Assembly: GCF_000716445.1 (NCBI RefSeq)
Contig: NZ_JNWK01000041.1
Span: 1-63,796, forward strand
Direction of reading: 5' to 3'
DNA: 63,796 nucleotides
Source: Streptomyces wedmorensis
GTDB lineage: Bacteria; Actinomycetota; Actinomycetes; Streptomycetales; Streptomycetaceae
Part shown: positions 35,901 through 44,643 of the stretch, piece after piece
How positions within the stretch are numbered: the stretch's first letter is position 1
Layout of the letters: every line of letters begins with the position of its first letter
Position numbers and translations under genes: made by a program
Notes under the pieces: generated by a model
What the model saw: the letters and a program-made list of their open reading frames with translations, nothing else
Databases searched by the model: none
Told to the model about the DNA's origin: nothing

Positions 35901-36518
35901 GCCGCGCGGGATCAGCTTGATGAGCGGGCTGACCTCGTGCGAACAGCTGACCTGGGTGAATCCGGCGGCGCGGGCCGCGGCCGCGACGCGGATCTCGTGC
36001 TCGGGGTGGCGGTAGCCGTGCAGGAGGACCACGGCGGCGGCGCGGAAGCCCTCGCGGTGTGCGGCGGCGAGGGCCTCGGCGACGGCCGGCTCGTCCAGGG
36101 CGCGTACGAGCCGGCCGTGTGCGTCGACCCGCTCGGGGACCTCGATCACGCGCGCGTGGACCGGCTCGGGGAGCACGATGCGGCGGTCGAAGATCCGGGG
36201 CCGGTTCTGGTAGGCGATGCGGAGGGCGTCGCGGAAACCCTCGGTGACGAGGAGGACGGTCGGCTCGCCGCGCCGCTCCAGGAGGGCGTTGGTGGCCACC
36301 GTGGTGCCCATCTTGACGACGGCGATCCGGTCGGCCGGTACGGGTTCGCCGGGTGCGAGGCCGAGCAGGAGCCGGATGCCGGCGACGGCGGCGTCCTGGT
36401 GCCGCGCGGGGTCGTGGGAGAGCAGCTTGCGGGTGACGAGCCGGCCGTCGGGCCGTCTCCCGACGATGTCGGTGAAGGTGCCGCCCCGGTCGATCCAGAA
36501 CTCCCAGCGCCCGTTCAT
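32928..36518 (-). CDS. ATP-dependent 5-oxoprolinase, full-length (HyuA-HyuB fusion, OPLAH type)
   Basis: 1196 aa: an N-terminal hydantoinase-A/ASKHA domain ([34 protein letters not shown] near residue 290, and [16 protein letters not shown] near 450) joined to a hydantoinase-B domain from about 680 ([36 protein letters not shown]). Size and fusion are those of eukaryotic OPLAH and bacterial homologues that cleave 5-oxoproline to glutamate with ATP. It is the last gene of a 4-nt-overlap chain with a GDSL hydrolase and two glycosyltransferases, and converges on pxpABC, which encodes the unrelated enzyme for the same reaction. Confidence 0.92.
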   Translation of the reverse strand: MNGRWEFWIDRGGTFTDIVGRRPDGRLVTRKLLSHDPARHQDAAVAGIRLLLGLAPGEPVPADRIAVVKMGTTVATNALLERRGEPTVLLVTEGFRDALRIAYQNRPRIFDRRIVLPEPVHARVIEVPERVDAHGRLVRALDEPAVAEALAAAHREGFRAAAVVLLHGYRHPEHEIRVAAAARAAGFTQVSCSHEVSPLIKLIPRGDTTVVDAYLSPILRRYVDEVARELAGIRLMFMQSNGGLREAAHFRGKDAVLSGPAGGVVGMVRTSAAAGYDRVIGFDMGGTSTDVSHYAGSFERELGTQVAGVRMRAPMMSIHTVAAGGGSVLHYDGRRFRVGPDSAGAVPGPACYRRGGPLTVTDANVMLGRVQPAHFPAVFGDTGDLPLDAEAVRRRFTALAAEIGDGRTPEEVAAGFLDIAVLNMANAVKKISVQRGHDVTRYALTSFGGAGGQHACAVADALGIDTVIVPPLAGVLSAYGIGLADATAMRERSVEAELDAPGTHARVTALCDELADRTREELRTDGLPDEAIDTRARVLLRYAGTDAGLQVDLASAESMKTAFTALHRARYAFTVDRPLVVEAVSVEAVGTAGPHGPVVVGTTDRTGPLEPRTTVRMHSGGTVHDAPLHRREDLRAGDGVDGPALLAEADATTVVDTGWRATATEGGHLLLHRVAARPARVAAGTDVDPVLLEVFDNLFMAIAEQMGVRLENTAQSVNIKERLDFSCALFDAEGNLIANAPHIPVHLGSMGESIKEVLRRRGGDLRPGDVYAVNDPYHGGTHLPDVTVVTPVFGDTGDELRFLVASRGHHAEIGGITPGSMPAFSRTVDEEGVLFDNWLLVRDGRLREAETRALLTGARHPSRDPDTNLADLRAQIAANEKGVGELRRTVAEFGLDVVEAYMRHVRANAEESVRRIVARLHDGAYRYETDGGAVIQVAVRVDRERRSAVLDFTGTSPQLPGNANAPTAVVMAAVLYVFRTLVDEDIPLNSGCLEPLEIRVPPGSMLAPVHPAATVAGNVETSQAVTGALYAALGIQAEGSGTMNNVTFGNARTQYYETVASGSGAGDGFDGADAVQTHMTNSRLTDPEVLEWRHPVRVDAFAVREDGGGRGRWHGGHGVERRIRFLEPMTVALLTGHRRVPPYGMAGGGPGALGENLVERADGTVEHLAGAATTEVGPDDVLVIRTPGGGGYGRPT

Positions 36519-37645
36519 CTCCCCATTGTGGCCGCGAGGGCGGCGGCGAGGGCGGCGTCCGCGCGCGCGTCGAGCGGCGCGCCGCCCGTGCCGTCGGCCC
36601 AGTGGCGCAGTTCGGCGCCGGCGAGCAGGACGAGCTGCGGCAGCAGGTCGCGGCTGCGGCGCAGCACCCAGCCCGTGCCCGCGGTGGCCAGCCACAGCAG
36701 CGCCTCGGCCCGGGTCGGGGGCGGCTCGGCCGGCTCGCGCGCGGGAGGTGCGCCGTGGGCGAGCCCCCGGGCGGCGAGCAGCTGGTGGAAGCCCGCTGCG
36801 ACTGCGCGGTGTCCGCGCTCGCCGGGGTGCAGCCGGTCGGCGCTCCACAGGCGGCGGTCGTCCGTCCAGGCGCGGTCGGCGAGGTGGAGGTGGACGGCTC
36901 CGTACCGGGTGGAGAGCGCGTGCGTGACGGCGTTCACGGAGCGCTGCCGGCGGGCCAGCGGGCGCGCCAGGGGCGGCGGCAGGCCGAGCATCCGGCCCGG
37001 GTCGGGCAGACACGCGGTCAGGAGTACGGCTCCGAGCGCGTCCAGGTCGGCGCACACCCGGTCGAGGCGGCGGGCCAGGAGCGCGATGTCGAAGCCCCGG
37101 CGCAAGGTGTCGTTGACGCCGACCACGACCGAGGCGAGGTGCGGCCGGAAGGCCAGGGCCCGGGGGGCCTGCTCGTCGGCGACGTCGGCGCTGAGCGCCC
37201 CGCTGACGGCGAGGTTCAGGAGCTCCGTCCCCCGTCCCTCGGCAGCGAGCCCTCCCGCGGCGAGCCCTTCGGCGGCAAGCCCTTCGGCGAGCAGCGCCGC
37301 CCATCCCCGCCACGCCCCGTCCACCCGGTCCCCGACCCCTTCGCTGAGCGAATCGCCGAGCACCGCGAACCTGAGCCGCCCGACGGGGGCGGCGCCGTGG
37401 CCGGGGCTGGTCCGCGCTTCGGGGACGGGGGTGGGCCGCGGGGCGGGGACGGGGGCAGGCCGCACGGCGAGGGCAGGGGCGGGCCCCACGGCAGCTTCGG
37501 GCGCGGGGGCGGGCCCCGCAGCGGGGGCCGGCCCGCAGGCGGGCCGCGCGCCGGGGTCCGTCCACGTGCCGGGATCGAGCACCACGCCGGGACCGGGCCT
37601 CGCCCCGCCCTCCCCCGCGCTCCCGCTCGCGGCGGTGCGGGTCAT
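36515..37645 (-). CDS. SGNH/GDSL hydrolase
   Basis: 376 aa. After a Pro/Ala-rich N-terminus of about 90 residues comes the SGNH fold: [14 protein letters not shown] (catalytic Ser near residue 97), then the Gly/Asn region [12 protein letters not shown], and [12 protein letters not shown] with the catalytic Asp/His near 275. A small tandem repeat [16 protein letters not shown] (15-bp units) lies just after block I. It may be an esterase or deacylase for a glycoconjugate, given the adjacent glycosyltransferases. No signal peptide is visible. Start ATG 37645 overlaps the glycosyltransferase stop; its stop overlaps the oxoprolinase ATG. Confidence 0.85.
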   Translation of the reverse strand: MTRTAASGSAGEGGARPGPGVVLDPGTWTDPGARPACGPAPAAGPAPAPEAAVGPAPALAVRPAPVPAPRPTPVPEARTSPGHGAAPVGRLRFAVLGDSLSEGVGDRVDGAWRGWAALLAEGLAAEGLAAGGLAAEGRGTELLNLAVSGALSADVADEQAPRALAFRPHLASVVVGVNDTLRRGFDIALLARRLDRVCADLDALGAVLLTACLPDPGRMLGLPPPLARPLARRQRSVNAVTHALSTRYGAVHLHLADRAWTDDRRLWSADRLHPGERGHRAVAAGFHQLLAARGLAHGAPPAREPAEPPPTRAEALLWLATAGTGWVLRRSRDLLPQLVLLAGAELRHWADGTGGAPLDARADAALAAALAATMGR

Positions 37646-38919
37646 CGGCGGGTCTCCTCGGATCGCCGGGGCCCGGGTGCCGGGAGGGCGTCGTGGGCGC
37701 GGAGGAAGGCGGCGACCGAGCGGTCCCAGGAGAAGCCCTCGGCACGCGCGCGTGCGGCCCGGCGGCGTTCGGGTTCCGGGGCGGCGAGGAGGCCGCGGAC
37801 GGCGGTGGCGAAGGCGGCCGGGGTGTCGGCGGCGGCCGCGCCGGCGGTGCCGACGACCTCGGGCAGTGCGGATGAGGCGCTGACGACGACGGGGGTCCCG
37901 CAGGCGAGTGCTTCGAGAGCGGAGAGGCCGAACGTTTCCGCGGGCCCCGGCGCCAGGCACACGTCGGCGGCCGCCTGGAGGTCCGCCAGGGTCTCCCGGT
38001 CGGCGACGTGCCCCAGGAACCGCACCGGGAGGCGCCGCTCGCGCGCCCGCCGCTCCAGGACGCCGCGCAGCGGCCCGTCGCCCGCGACCACGAGCGCCGC
38101 CGCGACACCCGCGCCCCGCAGCTCCTCCAGGGCGTCCAGGGCCATGCCGGGCCGCTTCTCGACGGAGAGCCGCGAGCAGAGCAGGAGCACCACGCGCTCC
38201 CCCTCCGCGTACCGGGCGCGCAGCACCGTGCTGCGCCGGCCGGGCCGGCAGCGTTCCAGGTCGACGCCGAGCGGAGCGCGTACGACGTTGCGGGCGCCGA
38301 TCCGGACGAACTCGCGCTCCGCCCACTCCGTCGTGCAGACGATCCGCGCGAAGGCCCACGCCGTGCGGCGGTTGAGCCGGTCCGCCGCACGGGCCGCGAG
38401 GACGGGCGGCACGCCCCAGGTGCGCAGCACGCCGTCCGCCGTCTCGTGGGAGACCATGACCGCCGGTACGCGGGCGCGTCGCGCCCATTCCCCCGTCCAG
38501 CGCAGGGTGGTGCGGTCCGAGACCTCGATCCGGTCGGGGGCGAGGTCGTCGAGGAGCCGGCGCACCCGGCGGCGGTCGGCGAGGACCCGGTAGCCGCCGG
38601 TGCCGGGCAGGACGGGCCCGGGCAGGGTGACGATCCGGCCCTGTTCGGTGTGGTGGTCGCTCGCGACGTCGCCGGGGACGACGAGGACCGGCTCGTGCCC
38701 GGCTTCCAGGTATCCGCGGCCGAGCCGGTCGAGGGCGGTGCGAAGGCCGCCGGACGTGGGGGTCACGAAGTTCGCGAGCCGCACGATCCGGAGCCCGCCG
38801 CCCCGCGCGTCACCGGCGCCCCGGACACCGGTGTCGGTGTCGGCAGCACCGGCACCGGCTACAGCACCAGCACCAGCACCGGCCGCACGGGCACCCTCCT
38901 CCGTACGCACACCGTTCAC
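37642..38919 (-). CDS. Glycosyltransferase family 4 (GT-B)
   Basis: 425 aa. A disordered 40-residue Ala/Gly-rich start precedes the GT-B N-domain ([20 protein letters not shown]). The C-domain carries [20 protein letters not shown] and the donor-binding EX7E motif in [20 protein letters not shown] near residue 335. It would transfer a hexose, possibly mannose, from a nucleotide donor to a lipid or glycan. Start is GTG 38919, overlapping the stop of the preceding glycosyltransferase; the stop overlaps the GDSL ATG. Confidence 0.87.
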   Translation of the reverse strand: MNGVRTEEGARAAGAGAGAVAGAGAADTDTGVRGAGDARGGGLRIVRLANFVTPTSGGLRTALDRLGRGYLEAGHEPVLVVPGDVASDHHTEQGRIVTLPGPVLPGTGGYRVLADRRRVRRLLDDLAPDRIEVSDRTTLRWTGEWARRARVPAVMVSHETADGVLRTWGVPPVLAARAADRLNRRTAWAFARIVCTTEWAEREFVRIGARNVVRAPLGVDLERCRPGRRSTVLRARYAEGERVVLLLCSRLSVEKRPGMALDALEELRGAGVAAALVVAGDGPLRGVLERRARERRLPVRFLGHVADRETLADLQAAADVCLAPGPAETFGLSALEALACGTPVVVSASSALPEVVGTAGAAAADTPAAFATAVRGLLAAPEPERRRAARARAEGFSWDRSVAAFLRAHDALPAPGPRRSEETRR

Positions 38920-40037
38920 GCCGCCACCGCCGTCCGCTCGCGCAGGACCTCCCGGTAGTGCCCGATCAGCTCGTCGCCGAGGGCCGCCCAGGTGCGGCCC
39001 TCGACGGCGGCCCGGCCGCTCAGGCCGTAGGCGGCGCGTCTCTCCGGCGCGGCGGCGAGCGAGGCGACGGCGCTCCGCAGCGCCTCGGGGTCGCCCGGTG
39101 GGACGAGGAGTCCCGTCCGCCCCTGGGCGACCAGGTCGAGGGGCCCGCCGGCGGCCGGGGCGATGACCGGGACGCCGCTCGCCATGGCCTCCTGGACGGT
39201 CTGGCAGAAGGTCTCGAACGGGCCGGTGTGGGCGAACACGTCGAGCGAGGCGAAGATCCTGGCGAGGTCGGAGCCGGTGCGACGGCCGAGGAACCGGGCA
39301 CGGGGGAGCGACGAGCGGAGCGCGGGCCCGCTCGGCCCGTCGCCGACGATCACGACCCGGACGCCGGGCAGCGCGCACACGCCGCCGAGCAGGTCCACCC
39401 GCTTCTCGGGGGCGAGGCGGCCCACGTACCCGACGAGGAGCTCCCCGTCGGGGGCGAGTTCGCGGCGCAGGGCGGCGTCGCGCAGCTCGGGCCGGAAGCG
39501 GTCGGTGTCCACCCCGCGCCCCCAGAGGCGGACGCGGCCGACGCCGTGGTCCTCCAGGTCGCGCGCGGCGGCGGACGACGGGGCGAGGGTGCGGTCCGCG
39601 GCGCCGTGCACGGCGCGAAGGCGCCGCCAGGCGGCGCCTTGGCCGGTCCCGACGTACGTGCGCGCGTAGCCCGCGAGGTCGGTCTGGTAGACGGCGACGG
39701 CGGGGATGCCGAGCCGGGCGGCTGCGGTCATCCCGCGCGCCCCGAGGACGAACGGTCCCGCGAGGTGGACGATGTCGGCGCGGTGCGCGGCGATGGCCGC
39801 GGCGACCCGGCGGCTGGGCAGGGCGACGCGTACCTGCGGATAGCCGGGCAGGGGGAGGGAGGGCACCCGGACGACGGCGCAGGGCGCGTCGGCGTCCGCC
39901 GCGGGGTCGGCGACGGCGGGGGCGATGACGAGCGGGGCGTGGCCCCGCCGGACGAGGTGGCGCGCGGTCTGCAGGGCGCAGTGCGCCACACCGTTGACGT
40001 CGGGAGGGAAGGATTCGGTGACGATGACGACACGCAT
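38916..40037 (-). CDS. Glycosyltransferase, MgtA/PimB-like
   Basis: 373-aa GT-B enzyme. N-terminus MRVVIVTESFPPDVNGVA and donor-site motifs VGYVGRLAPEKRVDLLGGV and ETFCQTVQEAMASGVPVIAP are close to actinobacterial GDP-mannose-dependent mannosyltransferases that act on glycolipids. It is first in the chain GT-GT-GDSL-oxoprolinase, each pair overlapping by 4 nt. The exact sugar and acceptor are not decidable from sequence. Confidence 0.88.
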   Translation of the reverse strand: MRVVIVTESFPPDVNGVAHCALQTARHLVRRGHAPLVIAPAVADPAADADAPCAVVRVPSLPLPGYPQVRVALPSRRVAAAIAAHRADIVHLAGPFVLGARGMTAAARLGIPAVAVYQTDLAGYARTYVGTGQGAAWRRLRAVHGAADRTLAPSSAAARDLEDHGVGRVRLWGRGVDTDRFRPELRDAALRRELAPDGELLVGYVGRLAPEKRVDLLGGVCALPGVRVVIVGDGPSGPALRSSLPRARFLGRRTGSDLARIFASLDVFAHTGPFETFCQTVQEAMASGVPVIAPAAGGPLDLVAQGRTGLLVPPGDPEALRSAVASLAAAPERRAAYGLSGRAAVEGRTWAALGDELIGHYREVLRERTAVAA

Positions 40038-40116
40038 ACGGGTGTTGTCGTCGCACTTGGCGTGTACCCGCCGACGTCGATCTGGACGGCGGGGGAACGT
40101 CCCGTGAGCGTTCTCC

Positions 40117-40140
40117 GCCGTCCCCGGCGCCGGGGACGGC
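40117..40140. terminator. 24-bp perfect palindrome, probable terminator of the HEAT gene
   Basis: GCCGTCCCCGGC is followed directly by its reverse complement. It lies between the start of the glycosyltransferase and the end of the HEAT-type gene, both on the minus strand. Confidence 0.6.
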
Positions 40141-40280
40141 GCCGGCCCCTGGGGCGGGGCCGCGATCGGCGGGTTCTCCGCCGTGGGCCGCGCCGCCCCG
40201 GGGGCCGGGTGGCGGTGGCTCGGGTGCGCGAGGTCGGGCCGGGAGGGGGTGGTCGGACCTGTCGCCTGCCGGAGCCGGGG

Positions 40281-41696
40281 TCAGACCTGGAGGTCCGGTC
40301 CTATCCGGTTGCGCACCGCGGTCTGCACCTCGGCCTCTTCGGCCGGGTCGGCCGCGAGGCGGCGCAATCGCTCGGCGACGCGCACGTCACCGGTCTCGGC
40401 GTGCAGGGCCGCGACCTCGCGGGTGGTCTCCTCGCAGTCCCAGAGGCATTCGACGGCGAAGCCGGTCGCGAAGGTGGGGTCGGTGGCGGCGAGGGCGCGG
40501 GCCGTGCGGCCGCGCAGCTGGGAGGAGGCGGTCTCGCGGTAGACGTGGCGCAGCACGGGGGCCGCGCAGGCGATCCCGAGGCGGCCGGCTCCGTCGACGA
40601 GGACGGCGAGCTCGGGGGCGTCGGGTCCCGCGGTGCGAATGGTGCCGCGCAGGGCGCCGAGGACGAGCGTGGCGTCCTGGGCGGTGCCGCGGCAGGCGAG
40701 GACCTCGGCGGCGGCGGCTCCGAGGGCGTCGGTGCGCCGGACCCACGCGCGGGCGCGGGCGACGGCGTCCTCGCCGCACATGCGCCGGTAGGCGGCGACG
40801 GCGGCTTCGGCGACGTCGGTGGAGTCTCCGTCGGCGGCGGCCTCTACGAGGTCGAGGACGGCGGGGTCCTGTGACGCGGCGAGGTGGTGCAGGGCGGCGC
40901 CCCGCGCTCCCCTGGCGCCGTGGCGGGCGGCGGCGAGGAGTTCGGGCCGGTCCTCGGGTCCCGCGACGGCGGCGAGGCAGCGGGCGGCGGGTCCGTCGAG
41001 GACGGCACCGCGCTCGTATCCCTCCTGCGCCCAGTCGAGGACGGCTCGGACGCTCCAGCCGGGGCGGGGTCCGGCCGGGCTCATCTGGCGCTGCCAGCGG
41101 TCGAAGGAGCCCTGTTCGCGGGCGGCCCTGACCCGGGCGCCGACGGCCTCGCGCGGGTCCTCGGCCCACAGGCGCCAGGGGCGCGGCTCGTAGGCGTCGC
41201 GCACGGTGGCCGCCAGGTCGGCGTCGCCGTCCGGGCCGGCCGGGAAGCGGGCCAGGACGGGCAGGGCGAGCGCGCGGAGTCCGGCGTCGTCGTCGCGGAG
41301 TGCCAGCTCGTCCAGGGCCCAGGCCCAGTTGGTGCCGGCCGCGGCGTAGCGCCGGAGCAGGAGCAGGGCGTCCTGGCGTCCGTAGGAGGCGAGGTGTCCG
41401 AGGACGGCGAGCGCGAGCCCGGTCCGGGACTCGTCGGTGTCGAGGTGGTCCTCGGCGCCGAAGAGGTGCGCCTGGATCTCGTCGAGGCCTCCGTGGAGGT
41501 CCAGGTAGAGACGGGCGTAGTACAGGGAGCGGTTCTCGACCTGCCAGTCGTGGCGGGGGTCGTCGAGAACGCAGTGGTTGAGGGCCGCGAGGGCCTCGGC
41601 GCGTGGCGCGGCAAGGGCGTGCAGGGTGCCGTCGCCGCGGCCCCGCTGCAGCAGGCCGAGCAGGGTGCCGCTCGGCGCTATGACTGGATCGAACAT
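40281..41696 (-). CDS. HEAT-repeat-like protein, unknown function
   Basis: 471 aa, almost entirely short paired helices with Ala/Leu/Arg/Asp repeats, such as ALAVLGHLASYGRQDALLLL and ALHHLAASQDPAVLDLVEAA, the pattern of HEAT/ARM solenoids. No catalytic motif or membrane segment is visible; probably a cytoplasmic protein-binding scaffold. ATG 41696 (MFDPVIAPSGTLLG) is preferred to a GTG 15 bp upstream. Confidence 0.8.
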   Translation of the reverse strand: MFDPVIAPSGTLLGLLQRGRGDGTLHALAAPRAEALAALNHCVLDDPRHDWQVENRSLYYARLYLDLHGGLDEIQAHLFGAEDHLDTDESRTGLALAVLGHLASYGRQDALLLLRRYAAAGTNWAWALDELALRDDDAGLRALALPVLARFPAGPDGDADLAATVRDAYEPRPWRLWAEDPREAVGARVRAAREQGSFDRWQRQMSPAGPRPGWSVRAVLDWAQEGYERGAVLDGPAARCLAAVAGPEDRPELLAAARHGARGARGAALHHLAASQDPAVLDLVEAAADGDSTDVAEAAVAAYRRMCGEDAVARARAWVRRTDALGAAAAEVLACRGTAQDATLVLGALRGTIRTAGPDAPELAVLVDGAGRLGIACAAPVLRHVYRETASSQLRGRTARALAATDPTFATGFAVECLWDCEETTREVAALHAETGDVRVAERLRRLAADPAEEAEVQTAVRNRIGPDLQV

Positions 41697-41951
41697 GGGA
41701 AGACGCCTCACATCAAGCTGTCGACACGACCGGGGGATACCGGGATGACCCGGGTCAGGCGGTACATCTCTGTACGCCTAGGCCGTGTGGCGACATGTAG
41801 GGCCGCTCGTCGTCCTGCGCTTGCCAGTGACCATCTTCCTCTGCCTCTCGTCCGTGGCCCGATTTGCCGGGCCCGACGTCATGATGACCCACCCATTTCG
41901 CCGCCGCGACCACATTTACGATGCCGCTCTCACCTGGGGTTCAGTGCCCGT
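41697..41951. promoter_or_regulatory. HEAT-gene upstream region
   Basis: 255 bp between two minus-strand genes. A palindrome GTACATCTCTGTAC (41762-41775) lies about 65 bp before the HEAT gene start and may be an operator. The part near 41820-41940 is somewhat AT-richer, and I see no gene in it. Confidence 0.3.
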
Positions 41952-42344
41952 TCACCGGGATCGGAAGAGCTCCAGGAGTTCGACCTTGCCGAACATGCGG
42001 GCCGTGTCGACGGCGGACGGAGTCCCGGCTTCCGGATTTGCGCCGCCGGCGAGGAGCGCGCGGATCACCGCGTCCTCGCCCTTGAAGACCGCACCGGCCA
42101 GCGGGGTCTGGCCGCGGTCGTTGGCGCGGTCGGCGTCGGCGCCGCGCTCCAGGAGGGTGGAGACCGCGGCGGCGTGGCCGTGGTAGGCGGCGAGCATGAC
42201 GAGGGAGTCGCCCTTGTCGTTGGTGAGGTCGGCGGGGACACCCGCGTCCACGTAGGCGGCCAGGGCGTCGGCGTCACCCGTGCGCGCGAGGCCGAAGACC
42301 TTGGACGCCAGCTCGATGACCTCGGGGTCCGGAGTCTCGCTCAT
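41952..42344 (-). CDS. Ankyrin-repeat protein
   Basis: 130 aa with three to four ankyrin repeats (GDSLVMLAAYHGHAAAVSTL, then RGQTPLAGAVFKGEDAVIRA). Small free-standing cytoplasmic ankyrin protein, probably a protein-protein binder. ATG 42344 with GGAGAGG upstream. It is divergent from smeA across 345 bp; any functional link to sporulation is speculative. Confidence 0.88.
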   Translation of the reverse strand: MSETPDPEVIELASKVFGLARTGDADALAAYVDAGVPADLTNDKGDSLVMLAAYHGHAAAVSTLLERGADADRANDRGQTPLAGAVFKGEDAVIRALLAGGANPEAGTPSAVDTARMFGKVELLELFRSR

Positions 42345-42689
42345 CGGGTGGGACCGCCTCTCCTGCTGTGTTGACGCTGCCGCGTGGACCACTGTCCGGC
42401 CCCGCGCACGGCAAGCGCCGCCGTACGAGTGAATCGACAGGGTACTGCCCGTTCGGTGACATGACCGCGCCCGTCCACGGCAAAGATCACCGCAGTCCAC
42501 CCCGGGCCGGAGCGCCCGGGACACCCTCTAGCGCACCCCGGGCATTTCGCCACCCGGGGAAGCGCCCGACCTCGGCCGGTCAAGTGAAATCACCCGTTTT
42601 TCACCCGCATGCACCTTTAGTCACATAGATACTTGCTGTGAACTTGGAAGGACTCATGGTGACTGTCCCCTCAACCAGGAGAACACCCA
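42345..42689. promoter_or_regulatory. Control region of smeA-sffA (and ankyrin gene)
   Basis: 345 bp without a gene. A WhiA-like GACAC core is present at 42520-42524 (GGGACACC). smeA-sffA is a sporulation operon in S. coelicolor. The last 60 bp are AT-rich (CACATAGATACTTGCTGTGAA), probably the smeA promoter. smeA has a clear AGGAG ribosome-binding site. Confidence 0.4.
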
Positions 42690-42884
42690 ATGATCCTGTC
42701 CATCTCAGGCGTGGTCCTGCTCGGCATCATCTGCTTCCTGTTCTTCAAGAAGGACGGGATGAAGGCCTCGCACGCCCTCGTCAGCGCGCTGTTCGGCTTC
42801 TACCTCGCGGGCACCGCCATCGCCCCGAGCATCACGGCGGGCGGGCAGAGCCTCGCCGGCCTCCTGGGCGGGATCAAGTTCTGA
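42690..42884 (+). CDS. smeA: SmeA, small sporulation membrane protein
   Basis: 64 aa with a hydrophobic N-terminal helix (ILSISGVVLLGIICFLFF), the basic loop KKDGMKASHALVSA and a second hydrophobic helix ending GGQSLAGLLGGIKF. Size, sequence character and position directly before an FtsK/SpoIIIE-like gene match S. coelicolor SmeA, which targets SffA to sporulation septa. AGGAGAACACCCA precedes the ATG. It is 37 bp from sffA and certainly cotranscribed. Confidence 0.85.
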   Translation: MILSISGVVLLGIICFLFFKKDGMKASHALVSALFGFYLAGTAIAPSITAGGQSLAGLLGGIKF

Positions 42885-42921
42885 CGCCCTTCCGTCCCTT
42901 CCACCACTTCAGGAGTACTTC

Positions 42922-44559
42922 GTGGCCCGGCGACCACTCCCCCGCATTCTGAGCAGCGGCAGCGCACAGATCGCTCGCAGTCGAGAGATCGCGCGCACGG
43001 CCGCCGACAGCGCCACCGACGTGCTCCATCCACTGATCACGGTCACCCGTGGTCTGCGGAAGCTGGCCGCGACCGCGCGCGCCAAGTGGGCCGCGACCCC
43101 CAAGGAACGGCGTGGTCCCACGCTGCTCCTGGTCGCGGCCTGCGTCCTGGTCCTCGCCCTCATGCCGTACGGGCCGCTCCTCGCCCTCGTCACGCTCATG
43201 GGCGCGGCCGCGTGGAAAGGACGGGAACGCCCGGTCGTCAAGACCGGGCCCGACGACGCCGAGATCGCCCGCCTGAAGGGCCTGTACGAGGCCCTCGTGC
43301 CGTACTTCTCCGTCCCCGACGACCCCGCCCCGCTCTTCGCCCACGGCGGCGATTGGAGCGGCGCCTTCGCGGAGTACGCCTTCGACGAGGACGGCCGGAT
43401 CACCCGGCTGCGGATCGCGTACCCGCCCTACTTCACCGACGGCGAGCCGGCCGCGCGCGCCCGCATCGAGCAGCTGCTGCACGCCAAGTCGGGGCGCGGC
43501 CGCGAGTACCGCTTCGAATGGGACGAGGAGGGCAACCTGCTCGTCATGAGCGTGCTGCCCGCCCTCACCACCGCCATCGCCGCCCAGCGCTTCGTGACCG
43601 TGCCCGGCGAGACCGTGCTCGGCTTCACCGACGCCGACGCCGTGCAGCGGACCGTGCCCGTGGTCGCCGCCGACGGGACGGAGGACGCGCCGGCCGTGGT
43701 CTGGCGCACCGGCCCCCGCTCGACCGAGCCTCACCTGCTCGTGGTCGGCCAGCCCGGCAGCGGCACCACCTCCCTGCTCCGCTCGATCGCGCTCCAGGCC
43801 CTCCCCCACGGCGACGTGCTGATCGTCGAGGGCGCCGGCACCGGCGAGTACGCCTGTCTCACCGACCGCGACGGCGTCCTCGCCGTCGAGTGCGGTCTCG
43901 CCGGCTCCCTGGCCAGTCTGGAATGGGCCGCGCACGAGACCGAGCGGCGGCTGATCGCCGCCAACCGGGCCCGGCAGGCGGGCCTGCCGGCACCGGAGGA
44001 CACCCGGCGGCCGCTGTGGATCCTGCTCGACCGACCGAGCGTCCTGGGCCACCTGGCCGCCGCCGACGGCCGCCCCGACCCCCAGGAGCTGCTCCAGGTG
44101 CCGCTCCGGCACGGGCGCGCGGCGCAGGTCACGGTGGTGGTGGCCGAGCAGTTCGACAGCACGGACACGCTGGGCGAGGCGGTACGGACCCACACCAGGG
44201 CCCGGATCGTGCTCGGCCCCGCCGTGCCGGAGCAGATCACCGCCGTCCTCGGCGCGGGCCCCCACACCACGCCCACGCCCGAGGTGCCGCCCGGCCGGGG
44301 CTACGTGCGCCTCGGCGCGGGACCGGTCCTGCGCCTCCAGGTGCCGGCCACGCCCGACCCGTACGACGACGAGACGAGCGAGGCGCACCGCAAGGCGGTT
44401 CTCGACCTGCTCCCGGAGCGCCGTACGGCCGCCGTCGTCGAGACCGCCCCCGACCCGGCACCGACCCCCCGTGTCGAGGTCGATCCCACCCCCGCGCCGA
44501 GGGTCCAGCCGGATCCCGGCCCGGCCCCGCTGCACGCCCCCGTCCCCGCGGAGGGCTGA
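42922..44559 (+). CDS. sffA: SffA, FtsK/SpoIIIE-like sporulation protein
   Basis: 545 aa. N-terminal membrane anchor (TLLLVAACVLVLALMPYG and LLALVTLMGAAAW, about 68-97), a middle domain, and a C-terminal FtsK-like P-loop domain from about residue 270, then a Pro-rich tail. S. coelicolor SffA localises to sporulation septa with SmeA and is thought to aid chromosome segregation or spore maturation. The nucleotide site here looks degenerate: VGQPGSGTTSLLRS has Thr in place of the Walker A lysine, and the Walker B candidate is WILLDRPS. The protein may therefore bind but not hydrolyse ATP. A 19-bp stem terminator follows. Confidence 0.85.
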   Translation: MARRPLPRILSSGSAQIARSREIARTAADSATDVLHPLITVTRGLRKLAATARAKWAATPKERRGPTLLLVAACVLVLALMPYGPLLALVTLMGAAAWKGRERPVVKTGPDDAEIARLKGLYEALVPYFSVPDDPAPLFAHGGDWSGAFAEYAFDEDGRITRLRIAYPPYFTDGEPAARARIEQLLHAKSGRGREYRFEWDEEGNLLVMSVLPALTTAIAAQRFVTVPGETVLGFTDADAVQRTVPVVAADGTEDAPAVVWRTGPRSTEPHLLVVGQPGSGTTSLLRSIALQALPHGDVLIVEGAGTGEYACLTDRDGVLAVECGLAGSLASLEWAAHETERRLIAANRARQAGLPAPEDTRRPLWILLDRPSVLGHLAAADGRPDPQELLQVPLRHGRAAQVTVVVAEQFDSTDTLGEAVRTHTRARIVLGPAVPEQITAVLGAGPHTTPTPEVPPGRGYVRLGAGPVLRLQVPATPDPYDDETSEAHRKAVLDLLPERRTAAVVETAPDPAPTPRVEVDPTPAPRVQPDPGPAPLHAPVPAEG

Positions 44560-44576
44560 GCGGCCCGCACGACGAC

Positions 44577-44618
44577 GGAGAGGCCGGTACGGACCCCCAG
44601 GTCCGTACCGGCCTCTCC
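44577..44618. terminator. 19-bp perfect-stem bidirectional terminator
   Basis: Arms 44577-44595 and 44600-44618 around a CCCA loop, between the convergent sffA and MocR genes. Confidence 0.95.
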
Positions 44619-44643
44619 GCGTGACGCGGGAGTCAGGCGCGCG

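Noticed and set aside
33939..37883. Long plus-strand frame opposite the oxoprolinase and GDSL genes
   Set aside because: Same shadow effect; no domain, no ribosome-binding site.
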